Positions 27,469 to 36,012 of a stretch of 64,000 nt of DNA are shown in pieces; position 1 is the first letter of the stretch; every line of letters starts with the position of its first letter. The position numbers and the translations under genes were made by a program. The DNA comes from Candidatus Nitrospira nitrificans. GTDB taxonomy: Bacteria; Nitrospirota; Nitrospiria; Nitrospirales; Nitrospiraceae. Under the pieces are notes generated by a model. That model was not told where the DNA came from and did no database searches. It saw nothing but the letters and a program-made list of their open reading frames with translations. Location: NCBI RefSeq assembly GCF_001458775.1, contig NZ_CZPZ01000023.1, positions 186,001-250,000 on the forward strand, given 5' to 3'.

Positions 27469-27498
27469 GGTTCCCTCCTCCGGCCACGCCGGTAGAAC

Positions 27499-27594
27499 TT
27501 AGCTTTTTCGGCGAAGAAACTTCTGGCGCTGGCGCAGCTTCTTATACTTATGCTTGCGCATCTTCTTCCGCCGTTTCTTCAGGACGCTTGACAT
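27499..27594 (-). CDS. AURKAIP1/COX24-domain small basic ribosome-associated protein
   Basis: A 31-residue, extremely basic protein (MSSVLKKRRKKMRKHKYKKL, then RQRQKFLRRKS). This sequence type is the bacterial AURKAIP1/COX24 domain protein, known as a small ribosomal protein in several phyla. AGGAGA stands eight bases before the ATG. Its shortness means many gene finders miss it. Confidence 0.85.
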   Translation of the reverse strand: MSSVLKKRRKKMRKHKYKKLRQRQKFLRRKS

Positions 27595-27688
27595 GTTCTG
27601 TATCTCCTAAGGAGGGGCGAGTCTAAAAGCTTTCCGCTGAAAATGCAAGGTCACGGCGTCTTTTCCCCTTATGCTATACTGCACCGCC

Positions 27689-28204
27689 ATGGAACTCGGA
27701 AGGATCGGTTTTGCAAGGCCTCCGGCCATCGTGTGGCTGATCGTGCTTGCGGTGGCGGTCGTTGGGTGTCCGTCGAAGACCATCCGATACCCGGCAGAGC
27801 ACGAGCGGCTCCTTCGTATCGATCAGGCGGTGGAATCCTTGCGGAGCGCGTATCAGCGAAAGGATCAGTCCGGGTTCCATGCCCTGCTGTTGCCGGCAGA
27901 TCAGCTGAACGAACTGCGGCAGCAAGCCGAAATGGACTTCGCAGCCTTTTCCACCATCTCTCTTGAATTCAAGATCGAACGGGTCACGATCGAAAAGGAC
28001 GACATCAATGTCCTTATCCATTGGCAAGGGACGTGGAAGCGAGATGCCGCTGATATGGGTGTCAGGCACCGGGGCCTCGCGCGGCTGCAATGGGTTGGGA
28101 CGAACTCGATTCTCTTACGCGGCGCGCAGGGAGATTTGCCGTTTGGAATGAAGACAAAACAGATGTTGTCGGAACCTCTCTCATCGCCGCCCCAACCACG
28201 ATAA
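27689..28204 (+). CDS. Putative lipoprotein of unknown function
   Basis: The 171-residue product has a signal peptide with a lipobox (AVAVVGC), so it is probably lipid-anchored in the periplasm. The mature part (LRIDQAVESLRSAYQRKDQSGFHALLLP) looks like an NTF2/SnoaL-like fold that often carries a small ligand or simply a structural role; this is tentative. TATACT at about 27675 could be its -10 box, but it lies very close to the start, so ATG 27689 is not certain. nadB begins two bases after its stop codon. Confidence 0.65.
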   Translation: MELGRIGFARPPAIVWLIVLAVAVVGCPSKTIRYPAEHERLLRIDQAVESLRSAYQRKDQSGFHALLLPADQLNELRQQAEMDFAAFSTISLEFKIERVTIEKDDINVLIHWQGTWKRDAADMGVRHRGLARLQWVGTNSILLRGAQGDLPFGMKTKQMLSEPLSSPPQPR

Positions 28205-28206
28205 CC

Positions 28207-29841
28207 ATGCCGCGGAGCGCGCTGGAAACAGATTTTCTCGTCATCGGCAGCGGAGTCGCCGGGCTTCGCGCTGCCTTGGATCTCTGTCGAGTCGGGCGGG
28301 TCATCGTTCTCACCAAGGGGCATCCCTTACAAAGCAATTCCATCTTTGCGCAAGGCGGGGTGGCCGTGGCCTTGAGTGAAGAGGATGATGTCGCCATCCA
28401 TTTGACCGATACCGTGAAGGCCGGACACGGCCTGTGTCGCCGCGAGGCGGTGCGGGTGTTGGTCGAGGAAGGGCCGGATCGGATTCAAGAGCTCATCCGC
28501 TGGGGCGCGAAATTCGACAAAGCCGGCGGGAAGTTCGCCTTTGCTCGTGAAGCGGCTCACAGCCGCAGCCGAATTCTCCGCGCGAGAGGCGATGCCACAG
28601 GAAATGAAATGGTGCGGGTGTTGATGACGCAGGTGGCGCGACACAAGCAGATCGTCAGGCTGGATTACCACTTCACCGTCGATCTTGTGGTTGAGGGAGG
28701 CCGATGTTGCGGCGCGGTGGTGCTGAATGAACATTCAGGGGAACAATTCATCATTCCGGCAAAGGCCGTCGTCCTGTCGACAGGGGGAGCCGGGCAGATT
28801 TTTGCTCGCACCACCAATCCGCCCAATGCGACCGGCGACGGCATGGCCATGGCCTTCCGCGCGGGAGCGGAACTTCACGACATGGAATTCGTCCAGTTTC
28901 ATCCAACCTCACTCTATTTGCCGTCAAGCCCGCCTTTTTTGTTGTCGGAAGCCATGCGAGGAGAGGGCGGTCAGTTGCGCAATAATAGGGGAGAGACCTT
29001 CATGTCACGCTATCACCCGCTCGGGGCCTTGGCTCCGCGGGATATAGTGGCGCGGGCGATTTGGGCGGAAATGGCGGCGACGCGCGCGCGGCATGTCTAT
29101 CTTGACGTGACTCACTTGGGGGCAGATTTTGTCAAACGGCGATTTCCGACGATCTATGCGACCTGTCTTCGTCATGATATCGATATCACAGAAGAGTGGA
29201 TCCCGGTCTCTCCGAGCGCTCATTACATGATGGGGGGAGTAGGGACCGACCTCAACGGGGCGACGACCTTGCCGGGTCTTTTTGCGGCGGGCGAGGTGGC
29301 CTGTAGCGGAGTGCATGGCGCCAATAGGCTGGCCAGCAATTCCTTGCTGGAGGGGTTGGTGTTTGGGATGCGGGCCGGCATTGCCGCCGTTGCCTGGGCC
29401 TCACGCCGTTCGATGCCCGATGTGACTCATCACGTGGAGTGCCTGAGGAGCAGTCGGTTGGAACGATTGGAAGATGCCGAAAAAATACGGAGTTCGCTTC
29501 GCCGGACCATGTGGGGACAAGTGGGGCTTATCCGTTCTCGGGAGTCGCTTGTCCGCGCGACGGCCCAGCTTGCGCGGTGGGAACGGATGGTGTCCCGACC
29601 CTTTGCGGGGAGGGCCGATCTGGAGGTCAAGAACATGGTGCAAGTGGCGCATTGCGTGGCAGAGGCTGCGCTCTGGAGAGAAAACAGCGTGGGCGCCCAT
29701 TACCGATCTGATTTTCAGGGCTCCAAACGACCAGGCTGGAAACAGCATAGTCAGTTGTGTTCGGGGGGCCGAACTACTGGCCGGACTGAATCGAAGACAC
29801 AGGAGCGGATCGTGGCATTGCGTACTCCGAAGACGGGATGA
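28207..29841 (+). CDS. nadB: L-aspartate oxidase
   Basis: FAD enzyme that oxidises L-aspartate to iminoaspartate, the first step of de novo NAD synthesis, feeding NadA. The FAD-binding motif is GSGVAGLRAALD (about residue 14), and family blocks include FAQGGVAVAL, HSRSRILRARGDATG, FVQFHPTSLY, SEAMRGEGGQL and APRDIVARAIW. The start ATG 28207 immediately after the lipoprotein stop codon gives 544 residues, the normal size; an upstream in-frame start would overlap the previous gene by over 100 bp. No nadA or nadC is adjacent. Its last 68 bp overlap the convergent lytic transglycosylase gene. Confidence 0.95.
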   Translation: MPRSALETDFLVIGSGVAGLRAALDLCRVGRVIVLTKGHPLQSNSIFAQGGVAVALSEEDDVAIHLTDTVKAGHGLCRREAVRVLVEEGPDRIQELIRWGAKFDKAGGKFAFAREAAHSRSRILRARGDATGNEMVRVLMTQVARHKQIVRLDYHFTVDLVVEGGRCCGAVVLNEHSGEQFIIPAKAVVLSTGGAGQIFARTTNPPNATGDGMAMAFRAGAELHDMEFVQFHPTSLYLPSSPPFLLSEAMRGEGGQLRNNRGETFMSRYHPLGALAPRDIVARAIWAEMAATRARHVYLDVTHLGADFVKRRFPTIYATCLRHDIDITEEWIPVSPSAHYMMGGVGTDLNGATTLPGLFAAGEVACSGVHGANRLASNSLLEGLVFGMRAGIAAVAWASRRSMPDVTHHVECLRSSRLERLEDAEKIRSSLRRTMWGQVGLIRSRESLVRATAQLARWERMVSRPFAGRADLEVKNMVQVAHCVAEAALWRENSVGAHYRSDFQGSKRPGWKQHSQLCSGGRTTGRTESKTQERIVALRTPKTG

Positions 29842-30475
29842 CGTGCCCGGTCACGGCCAGGTCGCGGGCGAGGAAGAGTCGATAATACCGCAAGACCTTG
29901 CGCACGTAGTGGCGGGTTTCGCTGATCGGCGGAAGGGTTCGGTAACGATCGACGACATGCTCCCCGGCGTTATAGGCAGCAAGCGCCAGTGGAAGGTTGC
30001 CACGAAATCGGTCGAGCAACTGGCGTAAGTACTTCGTTCCTCCTCCGATGTTGTCCTCGGGGTCGTAGAGGTCCCGGACCTCCAATCGCACTGCCGTTTG
30101 CGGCATCAATTGCATCAATCCGATGGCGCCGGCTCGTGAGACCGCACGAGGGTCGAAATCCGATTCAGCCTTGATGATGGCGCGGATAAGAGCGGGGTGG
30201 AGTTGATGCTGTTGTGAGAATCGACTGATCACCGGTTCCAACTCCTCCTCCGAGAGAATAGGATGGAGCCGATTCGGGTGGAGGTCGATCCGACGATATC
30301 GAGTGTCGGAGGGGACGTTGGTGAGCGATATCGTCCCCTTGGTATCGACATATTGATAAATCTCTGCGCGACTATCACTTGGAACAGCCAGCAGGATGCT
30401 GCCGCTCAATGCGACGAGGGCGGCCATGACAGGCCGGTACGTGGTGGAGCGATGTCGTGTGTTTGGTTGTGACAT
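29774..30475 (-). CDS. Lytic transglycosylase with DUF4124-like N-terminus
   Basis: Periplasmic peptidoglycan-cleaving enzyme, 233 residues. It has a signal peptide (residues 15-38), a short DUF4124-type beta segment (EIYQYVDTKGTISLTN), then an SLT domain with the catalytic glutamate in IIKAESDFDPRAVS, followed by GAIGLMQLMP and LALAAYNAGE. The ATG at 30475 is preferred to a GTG two codons upstream. Its 3-prime end overlaps the end of nadB by 68 bp, tail to tail, with both C-termini coding. Confidence 0.9.
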   Translation of the reverse strand: MSQPNTRHRSTTYRPVMAALVALSGSILLAVPSDSRAEIYQYVDTKGTISLTNVPSDTRYRRIDLHPNRLHPILSEEELEPVISRFSQQHQLHPALIRAIIKAESDFDPRAVSRAGAIGLMQLMPQTAVRLEVRDLYDPEDNIGGGTKYLRQLLDRFRGNLPLALAAYNAGEHVVDRYRTLPPISETRHYVRKVLRYYRLFLARDLAVTGHVIPSSEYAMPRSAPVSSIQSGQ

Positions 30476-30594
30476 GGTCACACGATAGCAGTCTGGCCCT
30501 GCCTGTCAAGAAAATGCGGGTCTTGCGCCTTGGGGGAGGAAAAATGATCAGGGAAACAGGAAGACGAGGACTATCGAGAATGGAGCGTGTTTCC

Positions 30595-31458
30595 CTATCG
30601 GCCTCGTATCACGAGGAATTGTTCTCTTAGCTTCCGGGTCAGCGGACCAGGTGTTCCGTCGCCGACAGGTCTACGATCGATGGAAGTCACCGGCATGATT
30701 TCCATGGTGGTGTTCGTGAGAAAGCATTCGTCCGCCTGGAACAACTGGTCAACGGTATAGCGACCTTCTTCGACGTGCATGTTGAGTTCTCCGGCCAATC
30801 GAATCACGACCATTCTGGTGATGCCATCGAGTAAGCCGCATTCCAGCGCCGGCGTTCGCAGCGTGCCGTCCAGGGCAAAGAACAGATTGCTGATGGTGCA
30901 TTCGGTCAGATGCTGCTCCCAATTGAGCAGGAGACTGTCGAATGCGCCTGCCGCGATCGCTTCGCGTTTAGCTTGGATGTTGTTCAGGAAGTTTGTGGCC
31001 TTGATCTGCGGCGACAACGCGCTCGGTAAATTCCGTTTCGTGGACGCAATGATCACGTTCACGCCCGTTTCATAGAGATGGGACGCCGGGGGTACGAGAG
31101 GATTAGCCATCACGACAACGGTCGGCGACGGACAGAGTGCCGGGTCCAGTCCGATGTCTCCCGTTCCTCGCGAAACGGTGACTCTAAGATAGGCGTCCCG
31201 CTGTTCGGTTCCAACCTCGTTGCGGATCATCGCTTCATGCAGAATATCCGCCAAGCTCGTCATGGAAATCGGGATCGTCAGCCCGATGGCCTCGGCGGAT
31301 CGGAGCAACCGTGACAAATGCTCGTCCCGCATGAAGATGCGGGGACCATAGGAGCGCAGTGTTTCATACACTCCATCTCCGTAGAGAAACCCATGGTCGA
31401 AGACGGAGATCACGGCGTCTTCGTCTGTCACGAACTTATTATTCAAGTAGATCCACAT
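30595..31458 (-). CDS. pabC: Class IV aminotransferase, probable aminodeoxychorismate lyase
   Basis: Fold-type IV PLP enzyme of 287 residues. The catalytic lysine lies in SPQIKATNFLNNIQAKREA (about residue 157), with FDHGFLYGDGVYETLR at residues 20-35. Sequence alone cannot separate PabC (which cleaves aminodeoxychorismate to p-aminobenzoate and pyruvate) from IlvE or D-amino-acid transaminase. The gene directly follows a pabB-like gene with an eight-base gap, so the PabC role in folate synthesis is the best inference. Confidence 0.75.
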   Translation of the reverse strand: MWIYLNNKFVTDEDAVISVFDHGFLYGDGVYETLRSYGPRIFMRDEHLSRLLRSAEAIGLTIPISMTSLADILHEAMIRNEVGTEQRDAYLRVTVSRGTGDIGLDPALCPSPTVVVMANPLVPPASHLYETGVNVIIASTKRNLPSALSPQIKATNFLNNIQAKREAIAAGAFDSLLLNWEQHLTECTISNLFFALDGTLRTPALECGLLDGITRMVVIRLAGELNMHVEEGRYTVDQLFQADECFLTNTTMEIMPVTSIDRRPVGDGTPGPLTRKLREQFLVIRGR

Positions 31459-31466
31459 GGGCTAGG

Positions 31467-32954
31467 CTAAGAAAAGGCGCTGAAGAAAGCCTGGGCCTTA
31501 TGGATCGTCTCTTCATATTCGCGCGCCGGGTCTGAATCGGCCACAATTCCAGCGCCGACCTGGAGATAGCCCCGGCCGTCCTTCATCACCAACGTGCGTA
31601 TCAGGATATTGAAGTCGAGGTCGCCACTCCAGCTAAGGTACCCCATCGAACCGGTGTAGGGCCCCCGGCGGACCGGCTCCAACTCCTCGATGATCTCCAT
31701 ACAGCGGATCTTGGGTACTCCGGTAATCGTTCCACCCGGAAACATGGCTTTCAGCAGATCGAAGCCGGTCGCGTGATCCTTGAGGGTGCCGGCCACATGC
31801 GAGACGAGGTGCGTGACGTGAGAATATTGCTCCAACGTCATCAATTCATCCACCTGGACACTTCCAAAACGACAGACTCGCCCCAGGTCATTCCGCTCAA
31901 GGTCGACCAACATGACATGTTCCGCACATTCCTTTTCATTGACCCGCAACTCATCGATCAGTCGCTGATCGTCGGCGGCATTCGTCCCGCGAGGCCTCGT
32001 TCCCGCGATCGGTCTCGTATCGGCTCGACGCCCTTCCAGTCGAATGAGCCGTTCGGGTGAGGAGCTGATCAGGCGAATGGTGTCAAACCGGAGTATTCCA
32101 GAGAAGGGTGAAGGGTTCAACGCACGCAAGCGCCGGTAAGCAGACAGATCGGTCTGAAGGTCCCCTAGAGAGGAGAATGCCGAGCCGGTCACGTTGAAGC
32201 GATGGGAGAGGTTGGCTTGATAGATGTCACCGGCTGCGATGTATTCCTGGCAACGGCGCACATTCCGACTATAGATCGCCTGCTCCTGCTCCGGTGTAAA
32301 CGTCAAGCGACCGAGATGACTCCCGTGCGTGTCCACCACCTCGGGCCCGGTCAATCGAGCTTCGAACTCCACCAGTCGATCCCTCCCCTCGCGAAACAGC
32401 TTTTCCCGAGGCTCGCCTAAAAATCGGTCGAGCGGCGGACAGAACATGAGCACTAGCCGGTTCAATTCATGGTCGACTGCTCCGACTAGATCGAAACATG
32501 CAAACTCCAGTTCAGGGCAGGCAAGGTCGTCTAGGGCCAGGGACGGCAACCGCTCGAACCGGCGCGCGAGATCATAACTCAAATAGCCGACCGCGCCGCC
32601 GAAAAATGGCGGAGCACCGGGAGGACGAACGATCCGCTGATGGCCTAGGAGGTGAGTCAAATATTGAAACGAAGATATGCCTGGATCCAGACGGCCTTGA
32701 ATCGATCGGCACACACAGGTCTCTCCCTTCCCATACAGCGTGTGATAGGGATCTACGCCAAAGTATGAATACCGCCCCATGGTGCCGTCACCGTTTCCGC
32801 TCTCAAAGAGAAACGAAGGGCAACGCGCTGAGGCGATCTTCGCGTACAGTTCAAGCGGGCTTGCCGAAGGAGCGGGGCGTGTCAGAATGAGCGGCGTAGG
32901 AGCGCTGTGCAAAAATGGGATCGACGAGGGGAGCGCTCTGAGCATGGTCGGCAT
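31467..32954 (-). CDS. pabB: Aminodeoxychorismate synthase component I / anthranilate synthase-like
   Basis: Chorismate-utilising enzyme. From ATG 32954 it has 495 residues, with the N-terminal Anth_synt_I domain (SFLFESGNGDGTMGRYSYFG) and the C-terminal chorismate-binding domain (GDIYQANLSHRF, RPIAGTRPRGTN, LVDLERNDLGRVC, MFPGGTITGVPK, EYEETIHKAQAFF). The GxPK and ERNDLGR blocks are shared by PabB and TrpE. PabB is preferred because a PabC-like gene follows immediately. An upstream start at 33032 would add 26 residues, but AGGAAC directly precedes ATG 32954. No glutamine amidotransferase subunit is next to it. Confidence 0.8.
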   Translation of the reverse strand: MPTMLRALPSSIPFLHSAPTPLILTRPAPSASPLELYAKIASARCPSFLFESGNGDGTMGRYSYFGVDPYHTLYGKGETCVCRSIQGRLDPGISSFQYLTHLLGHQRIVRPPGAPPFFGGAVGYLSYDLARRFERLPSLALDDLACPELEFACFDLVGAVDHELNRLVLMFCPPLDRFLGEPREKLFREGRDRLVEFEARLTGPEVVDTHGSHLGRLTFTPEQEQAIYSRNVRRCQEYIAAGDIYQANLSHRFNVTGSAFSSLGDLQTDLSAYRRLRALNPSPFSGILRFDTIRLISSSPERLIRLEGRRADTRPIAGTRPRGTNAADDQRLIDELRVNEKECAEHVMLVDLERNDLGRVCRFGSVQVDELMTLEQYSHVTHLVSHVAGTLKDHATGFDLLKAMFPGGTITGVPKIRCMEIIEELEPVRRGPYTGSMGYLSWSGDLDFNILIRTLVMKDGRGYLQVGAGIVADSDPAREYEETIHKAQAFFSAFS

Positions 32955-33020
32955 GTTCCTAGACACAAACGTGGGATCACTATACCGTAGCGATTTCTGC
33001 CCGCATAGACCTCTAACAGC

Positions 33021-33050
33021 TTGACATTGCAAGCAGGGTTTTGCTTAAAT
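33021..33050 (+). promoter_or_regulatory. Probable sigma-70 promoter of the atpI-atpBEF genes
   Basis: TTGACA (33021-33026), an 18-bp spacer and TTAAAT (33045-33050) lie about 60 bp before the atpI ATG. The -35 is a perfect match and the -10 is fair. It sits inside the divergent interval with pabB. Confidence 0.6.
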
Positions 33051-33109
33051 TGCGAACCCCATCACGGGTAGAGTTTTGCTAGTGTGCTCTAGCCTTCCGT
33101 GGGTTTTGG

Positions 33110-33337
33110 ATGCCCCCTCCACAAGATCCGTTATATGCGGGGCTTGGTCAGGCCGTTCGAATGGGAACGGAACTGCTGGCTGCGCTGATCGTCGGTGGTG
33201 GGCTTGGATGGGTGATTGATACCTATCTGTTTCAGACAACGCCGTGGGGACTCGTCATCGGGTTGGTGTTCGGTCTGGCGGCCGGCATGAGGAGCGCCTA
33301 TCGGGCTGCGCAGCGGTGGCAACATCCACCGGAATGA
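33110..33337 (+). CDS. atpI: AtpI/AtpZ-type ATP synthase assembly protein
   Basis: A 75-residue protein with two hydrophobic segments (AALIVGGGLGWVIDTYLF and LVIGLVFGLAAGMRSAYRA), the usual shape of the AtpI/AtpZ accessory proteins encoded first in F-type ATP synthase operons. They help assemble the c-ring or carry Mg2+; it is not a structural subunit. The next gene, atpB, starts 32 bp downstream. Confidence 0.85.
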   Translation: MPPPQDPLYAGLGQAVRMGTELLAALIVGGGLGWVIDTYLFQTTPWGLVIGLVFGLAAGMRSAYRAAQRWQHPPE

Positions 33338-33369
33338 TTCGAACTCAGCAAAGATAGGCAAGGGTAGTT

Positions 33370-34119
33370 ATGGAAGAAAGTCCGCTGCACCAGTTTGAGC
33401 TTCAGAATTGGATTCCCATCTCGATCGGGGGATTCGACATATCCATCAATAAGGCCGTGGTCTTTATGTGGGTTGTTATTGCCGTGGCCGCGGTGCTCAT
33501 GATCATGGCAGGATCGTCGCGCAAGCTCGTGCCAGGCAAACTCCAGAGCTTGGCGGAGATGATGGTGGATTTCATTCGCAACATGATTTTGGATACGATG
33601 GGCAAGGACGGCATGCGATTTTTCCCTCTCGTCGCGACGCTCTTCGTGTTTATTCTGTTTTCCAATTATATCGGGTTGATTCCAGGCACCTACACCGTGA
33701 CGAGTCAGGTTATTGTGACGGCTGTCTTTTCCTTCTTGGTGTATGGGATTAGTTTGGTCATCGGGTTCTGGTTACATGGGGTGAAGTTTTTGAGCATTCT
33801 CATTCCACCGGGTACGCCCGGATGGCTGATCCCTCTCATGATCCCGATCGAGATCATCAGTCAATTGGCGCGGCCCATTTCACTGGCTGTTCGGCTCTTT
33901 GCCAATATGACGGCGGGTCACGTGATGCTTGCGGTGCTATTCGGTCTGACGATCAGCGGTGGATTGTTGATCGGGTGGTTACCGTTCGTATTTACGGTAG
34001 GGATCTATCTGTTGGAATTCGGTATCGCCTTCATTCAAGCCTATATTTTTACCATCTTGACCTGCGTTTATTTGGGAGACGCGTTTCATTTACATGGTCA
34101 TGAAGAGCACGCGCATTAG
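33370..34119 (+). CDS. atpB: ATP synthase FO subunit a
   Basis: Membrane subunit that forms the proton half-channels next to the c-ring. The 249-residue protein has several hydrophobic helices and the conserved block with the essential arginine in ISLAVRLFANMTAGHVML (about residue 173). A histidine-rich tail (FHLHGHEEHAH) ends the protein. It is followed 36 bp later by atpE, and preceded by atpI. Confidence 0.95.
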   Translation: MEESPLHQFELQNWIPISIGGFDISINKAVVFMWVVIAVAAVLMIMAGSSRKLVPGKLQSLAEMMVDFIRNMILDTMGKDGMRFFPLVATLFVFILFSNYIGLIPGTYTVTSQVIVTAVFSFLVYGISLVIGFWLHGVKFLSILIPPGTPGWLIPLMIPIEIISQLARPISLAVRLFANMTAGHVMLAVLFGLTISGGLLIGWLPFVFTVGIYLLEFGIAFIQAYIFTILTCVYLGDAFHLHGHEEHAH

Positions 34120-34155
34120 CGCATGCGAGTTTAGACAAGGGAGGAGTACGTCATA

Positions 34156-34389
34156 ATGGATTCAGCAGCAGCGGGGTTGATCGGTATGGGATGTGCCGCG
34201 GCAGGGTTTGCCGGGGCCGGTGTGGGAATCGGGTACATCTTTGGGAAGATGATTGAAGTGGTGGCGCGTCAGCCTGAGGCAGAAGCTCGCGTCACAAAGT
34301 ACATGTGGATCGGGTTTGCGTTGGTGGAAGCCATTGCGCTGTACGGTTTGGTCATCGCCTTCATCATCATGGGATTTCGCAAGGGCTAA
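34156..34389 (+). CDS. atpE: ATP synthase FO subunit c
   Basis: The 77-residue proteolipid of two membrane helices with a polar loop (ARQPEAEARV). The ion-binding carboxylate is glutamate in FALVEAIALYGLV; helix 1 has the GAGVGIGY glycine motif. The liganding region (no obvious Q/E and S/T pair for sodium) suggests protons rather than sodium, but this is tentative. GGAGGAG precedes the ATG. Confidence 0.95.
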   Translation: MDSAAAGLIGMGCAAAGFAGAGVGIGYIFGKMIEVVARQPEAEARVTKYMWIGFALVEAIALYGLVIAFIIMGFRKG

Positions 34390-34453
34390 AAGGAACGATG
34401 AGGGAGGAACCAGGCTCCCCGCAGATCGTTGTCTCTTTTTCTGAGGAGCTGAT

Positions 34454-34960
34454 ATGCCGCAGTTTGAGTCACATTTTTTTTCGTCTTTGATTTTCTGGGA
34501 AGTCCTATCGTTCGGCATTCTCTTGTTCTTGCTCTACAAGTACGCGTTTCCCGGCATCTTAAGCGCTTTGGAAGAGCGTGAAAAGAAGATTAAAGACAGC
34601 CTTGATCAGGCCGAGCAGCACCGGTCCGAGGCCGAGCGACGACTCAAAGAATATGAAGCCAAGCTTAATGCGGCGGGGAAGGAAGCCGAGGCCATTCTCG
34701 CGGCGGCAAAGGAACGCGCTCAACGGTTGCTTGATGAAAACGAACAGCGATTGACCGCGGAAGCGGAGCGCATCAAGGGCGATACGACGCGCCAGATCGA
34801 ACAAGAGCGTCGCAAAGCCCTCCAAGATATTCGAATCCAGACGACAGAACTCGCTCTGATGGTAGCGGAAAAAGTGGTTCAGCGCAGTTTGACAGAGGCT
34901 GATCAGAAAAAGTTTGCGGACGAGGCGCTCGAGGCTCTTTCGAAGTCACACGCACGCTGA
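34454..34960 (+). CDS. atpF: ATP synthase FO subunit b
   Basis: Peripheral-stalk subunit, 168 residues: one N-terminal membrane helix (SLIFWEVLSFGILLFLLYKYAF) followed by a long charged coiled coil (LEEREKKIKDSLDQAEQ and onward). TGAGGAG stands before the ATG. It is the last atp gene here: no delta, alpha, gamma, beta or epsilon gene follows, since larE is convergent 24 bp downstream. The F1 part must be encoded elsewhere. Confidence 0.9.
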   Translation: MPQFESHFFSSLIFWEVLSFGILLFLLYKYAFPGILSALEEREKKIKDSLDQAEQHRSEAERRLKEYEAKLNAAGKEAEAILAAAKERAQRLLDENEQRLTAEAERIKGDTTRQIEQERRKALQDIRIQTTELALMVAEKVVQRSLTEADQKKFADEALEALSKSHAR

Positions 34961-34983
34961 GATACCGTGATCCGCGGGTGGAG

Positions 34984-35796
34984 TCAGCTCAGGGCGACTC
35001 CACCCGGCCGGTAACCTTCCAGATCAACCGTCACGAATTTGAATCCCAGCGCTTTCAGCCTGGCACTGATTTCCGCACAGCGATCGGATTCCATGAGCCG
35101 AGGGAGTTCGTCCCGCGCCAATTCAATCCGCGCGATCTCACCGTGGCTTCGCACTCGAAAATGACGAAACCCCTCACGATGGAGCACGGCTTCCGCTCCT
35201 TCAACGCGGCTTAATTGTTCGCTGGTAATCACGATCCCACGCGGGATTCTTGACGAAAGACAAGCTGCGGCCGGTTTGTCCCAATTCGACAGTCCCAGCT
35301 CCTTGGCGAGGGCGCGGATGTCGGCTTTCGACAGTTCGGCCTCAACGAGCGGGCTGCGCACGCCCCATTCCCGAGCGGCCTTAATGCCGGGACGGTCATC
35401 ACCCAAATCGTCCAGGTTGGTTCCATCGACGACATATGCGGCAGCCCATGATTGCCGCACATTCCCAAGAAGTTGGTACAGGTCGGTCTTACAGTGAAAA
35501 CAACGATTCGCGTCATTCCTCACGAAGTCATCGATGGCCAACTGATCGGTCTGTACGGTTTCATGGCGGGCGCCGATTTCTTGAGCGACCCGTTCGGCGG
35601 CTTCCAGCTCAACAAATGGAAACGTCGGGGAGATGGCCGTGATGCCGATCGCCTTCTCATGGAGTTGGTCGTGCGCAATCTTGAGAACGAAGGTGCTGTC
35701 GATTCCACCGGAATAGGCCACCACGACCGAACCCATCTCCGTCAGGAGGGTTCGGAGCCGATCGAGTTTCTGTTGAAGAAGAGGCGGTTGCATCAT
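34984..35796 (-). CDS. larE: LarE-family ATP-dependent sacrificial sulfur transferase
   Basis: PP-loop ATPase of 270 residues: VVVAYSGGIDSTFVL (residues 24-38), CFHCKTDLY and the conserved cysteine in ACLSSRIPRG (about residue 175), which donates sulfur in LarE. Characterised LarE makes the nickel-pincer cofactor of lactate racemase together with LarB and LarC. Neither they nor larA are nearby, so the partner genes are elsewhere or this copy has another sulfur-transfer task. The reading frame is complete. Confidence 0.85.
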   Translation of the reverse strand: MMQPPLLQQKLDRLRTLLTEMGSVVVAYSGGIDSTFVLKIAHDQLHEKAIGITAISPTFPFVELEAAERVAQEIGARHETVQTDQLAIDDFVRNDANRCFHCKTDLYQLLGNVRQSWAAAYVVDGTNLDDLGDDRPGIKAAREWGVRSPLVEAELSKADIRALAKELGLSNWDKPAAACLSSRIPRGIVITSEQLSRVEGAEAVLHREGFRHFRVRSHGEIARIELARDELPRLMESDRCAEISARLKALGFKFVTVDLEGYRPGGVALS

Positions 35797-35895
35797 GTGC
35801 TTTCTCTGAGCCTAGGAGACTATTGAAAACCTATTTTAACACTCGCAAACTCTCGGACTCCGGGAAGTCGCGGGTCAACCCAGAATGGCAGCGGG

Positions 35896-36008
35896 ATGTT
35901 CAAAAGGCCGACGTTTTCACCTGTCCACACACTTTCAAGCGATCCGACCTGCCTCGCGAAGCCGCTTCGGCAAGGCGGGGAACGAAGCTTGGAGGACCTT
36001 TTCAACAT
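35896..36008 (-). repeat. Intergenic palindromic repeat, copy B (MITE-like family)
   Basis: Ends atgttcaaaaggcc (35896-35909) and ggaccttttcaacat (35994-36008) are largely complementary. The core on the minus strand (cgttccccgccttgccgaag, then cggcttcgcgaggcaggtcg) is identical to that of the copy at 45866. It starts five bases after the stop codon of the minus-strand peptidase gene ending at 36013. Bases 35797-35895, between larE and this repeat, hold no gene that I can see. Confidence 0.75.
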
Positions 36009-36012
36009 TCTG

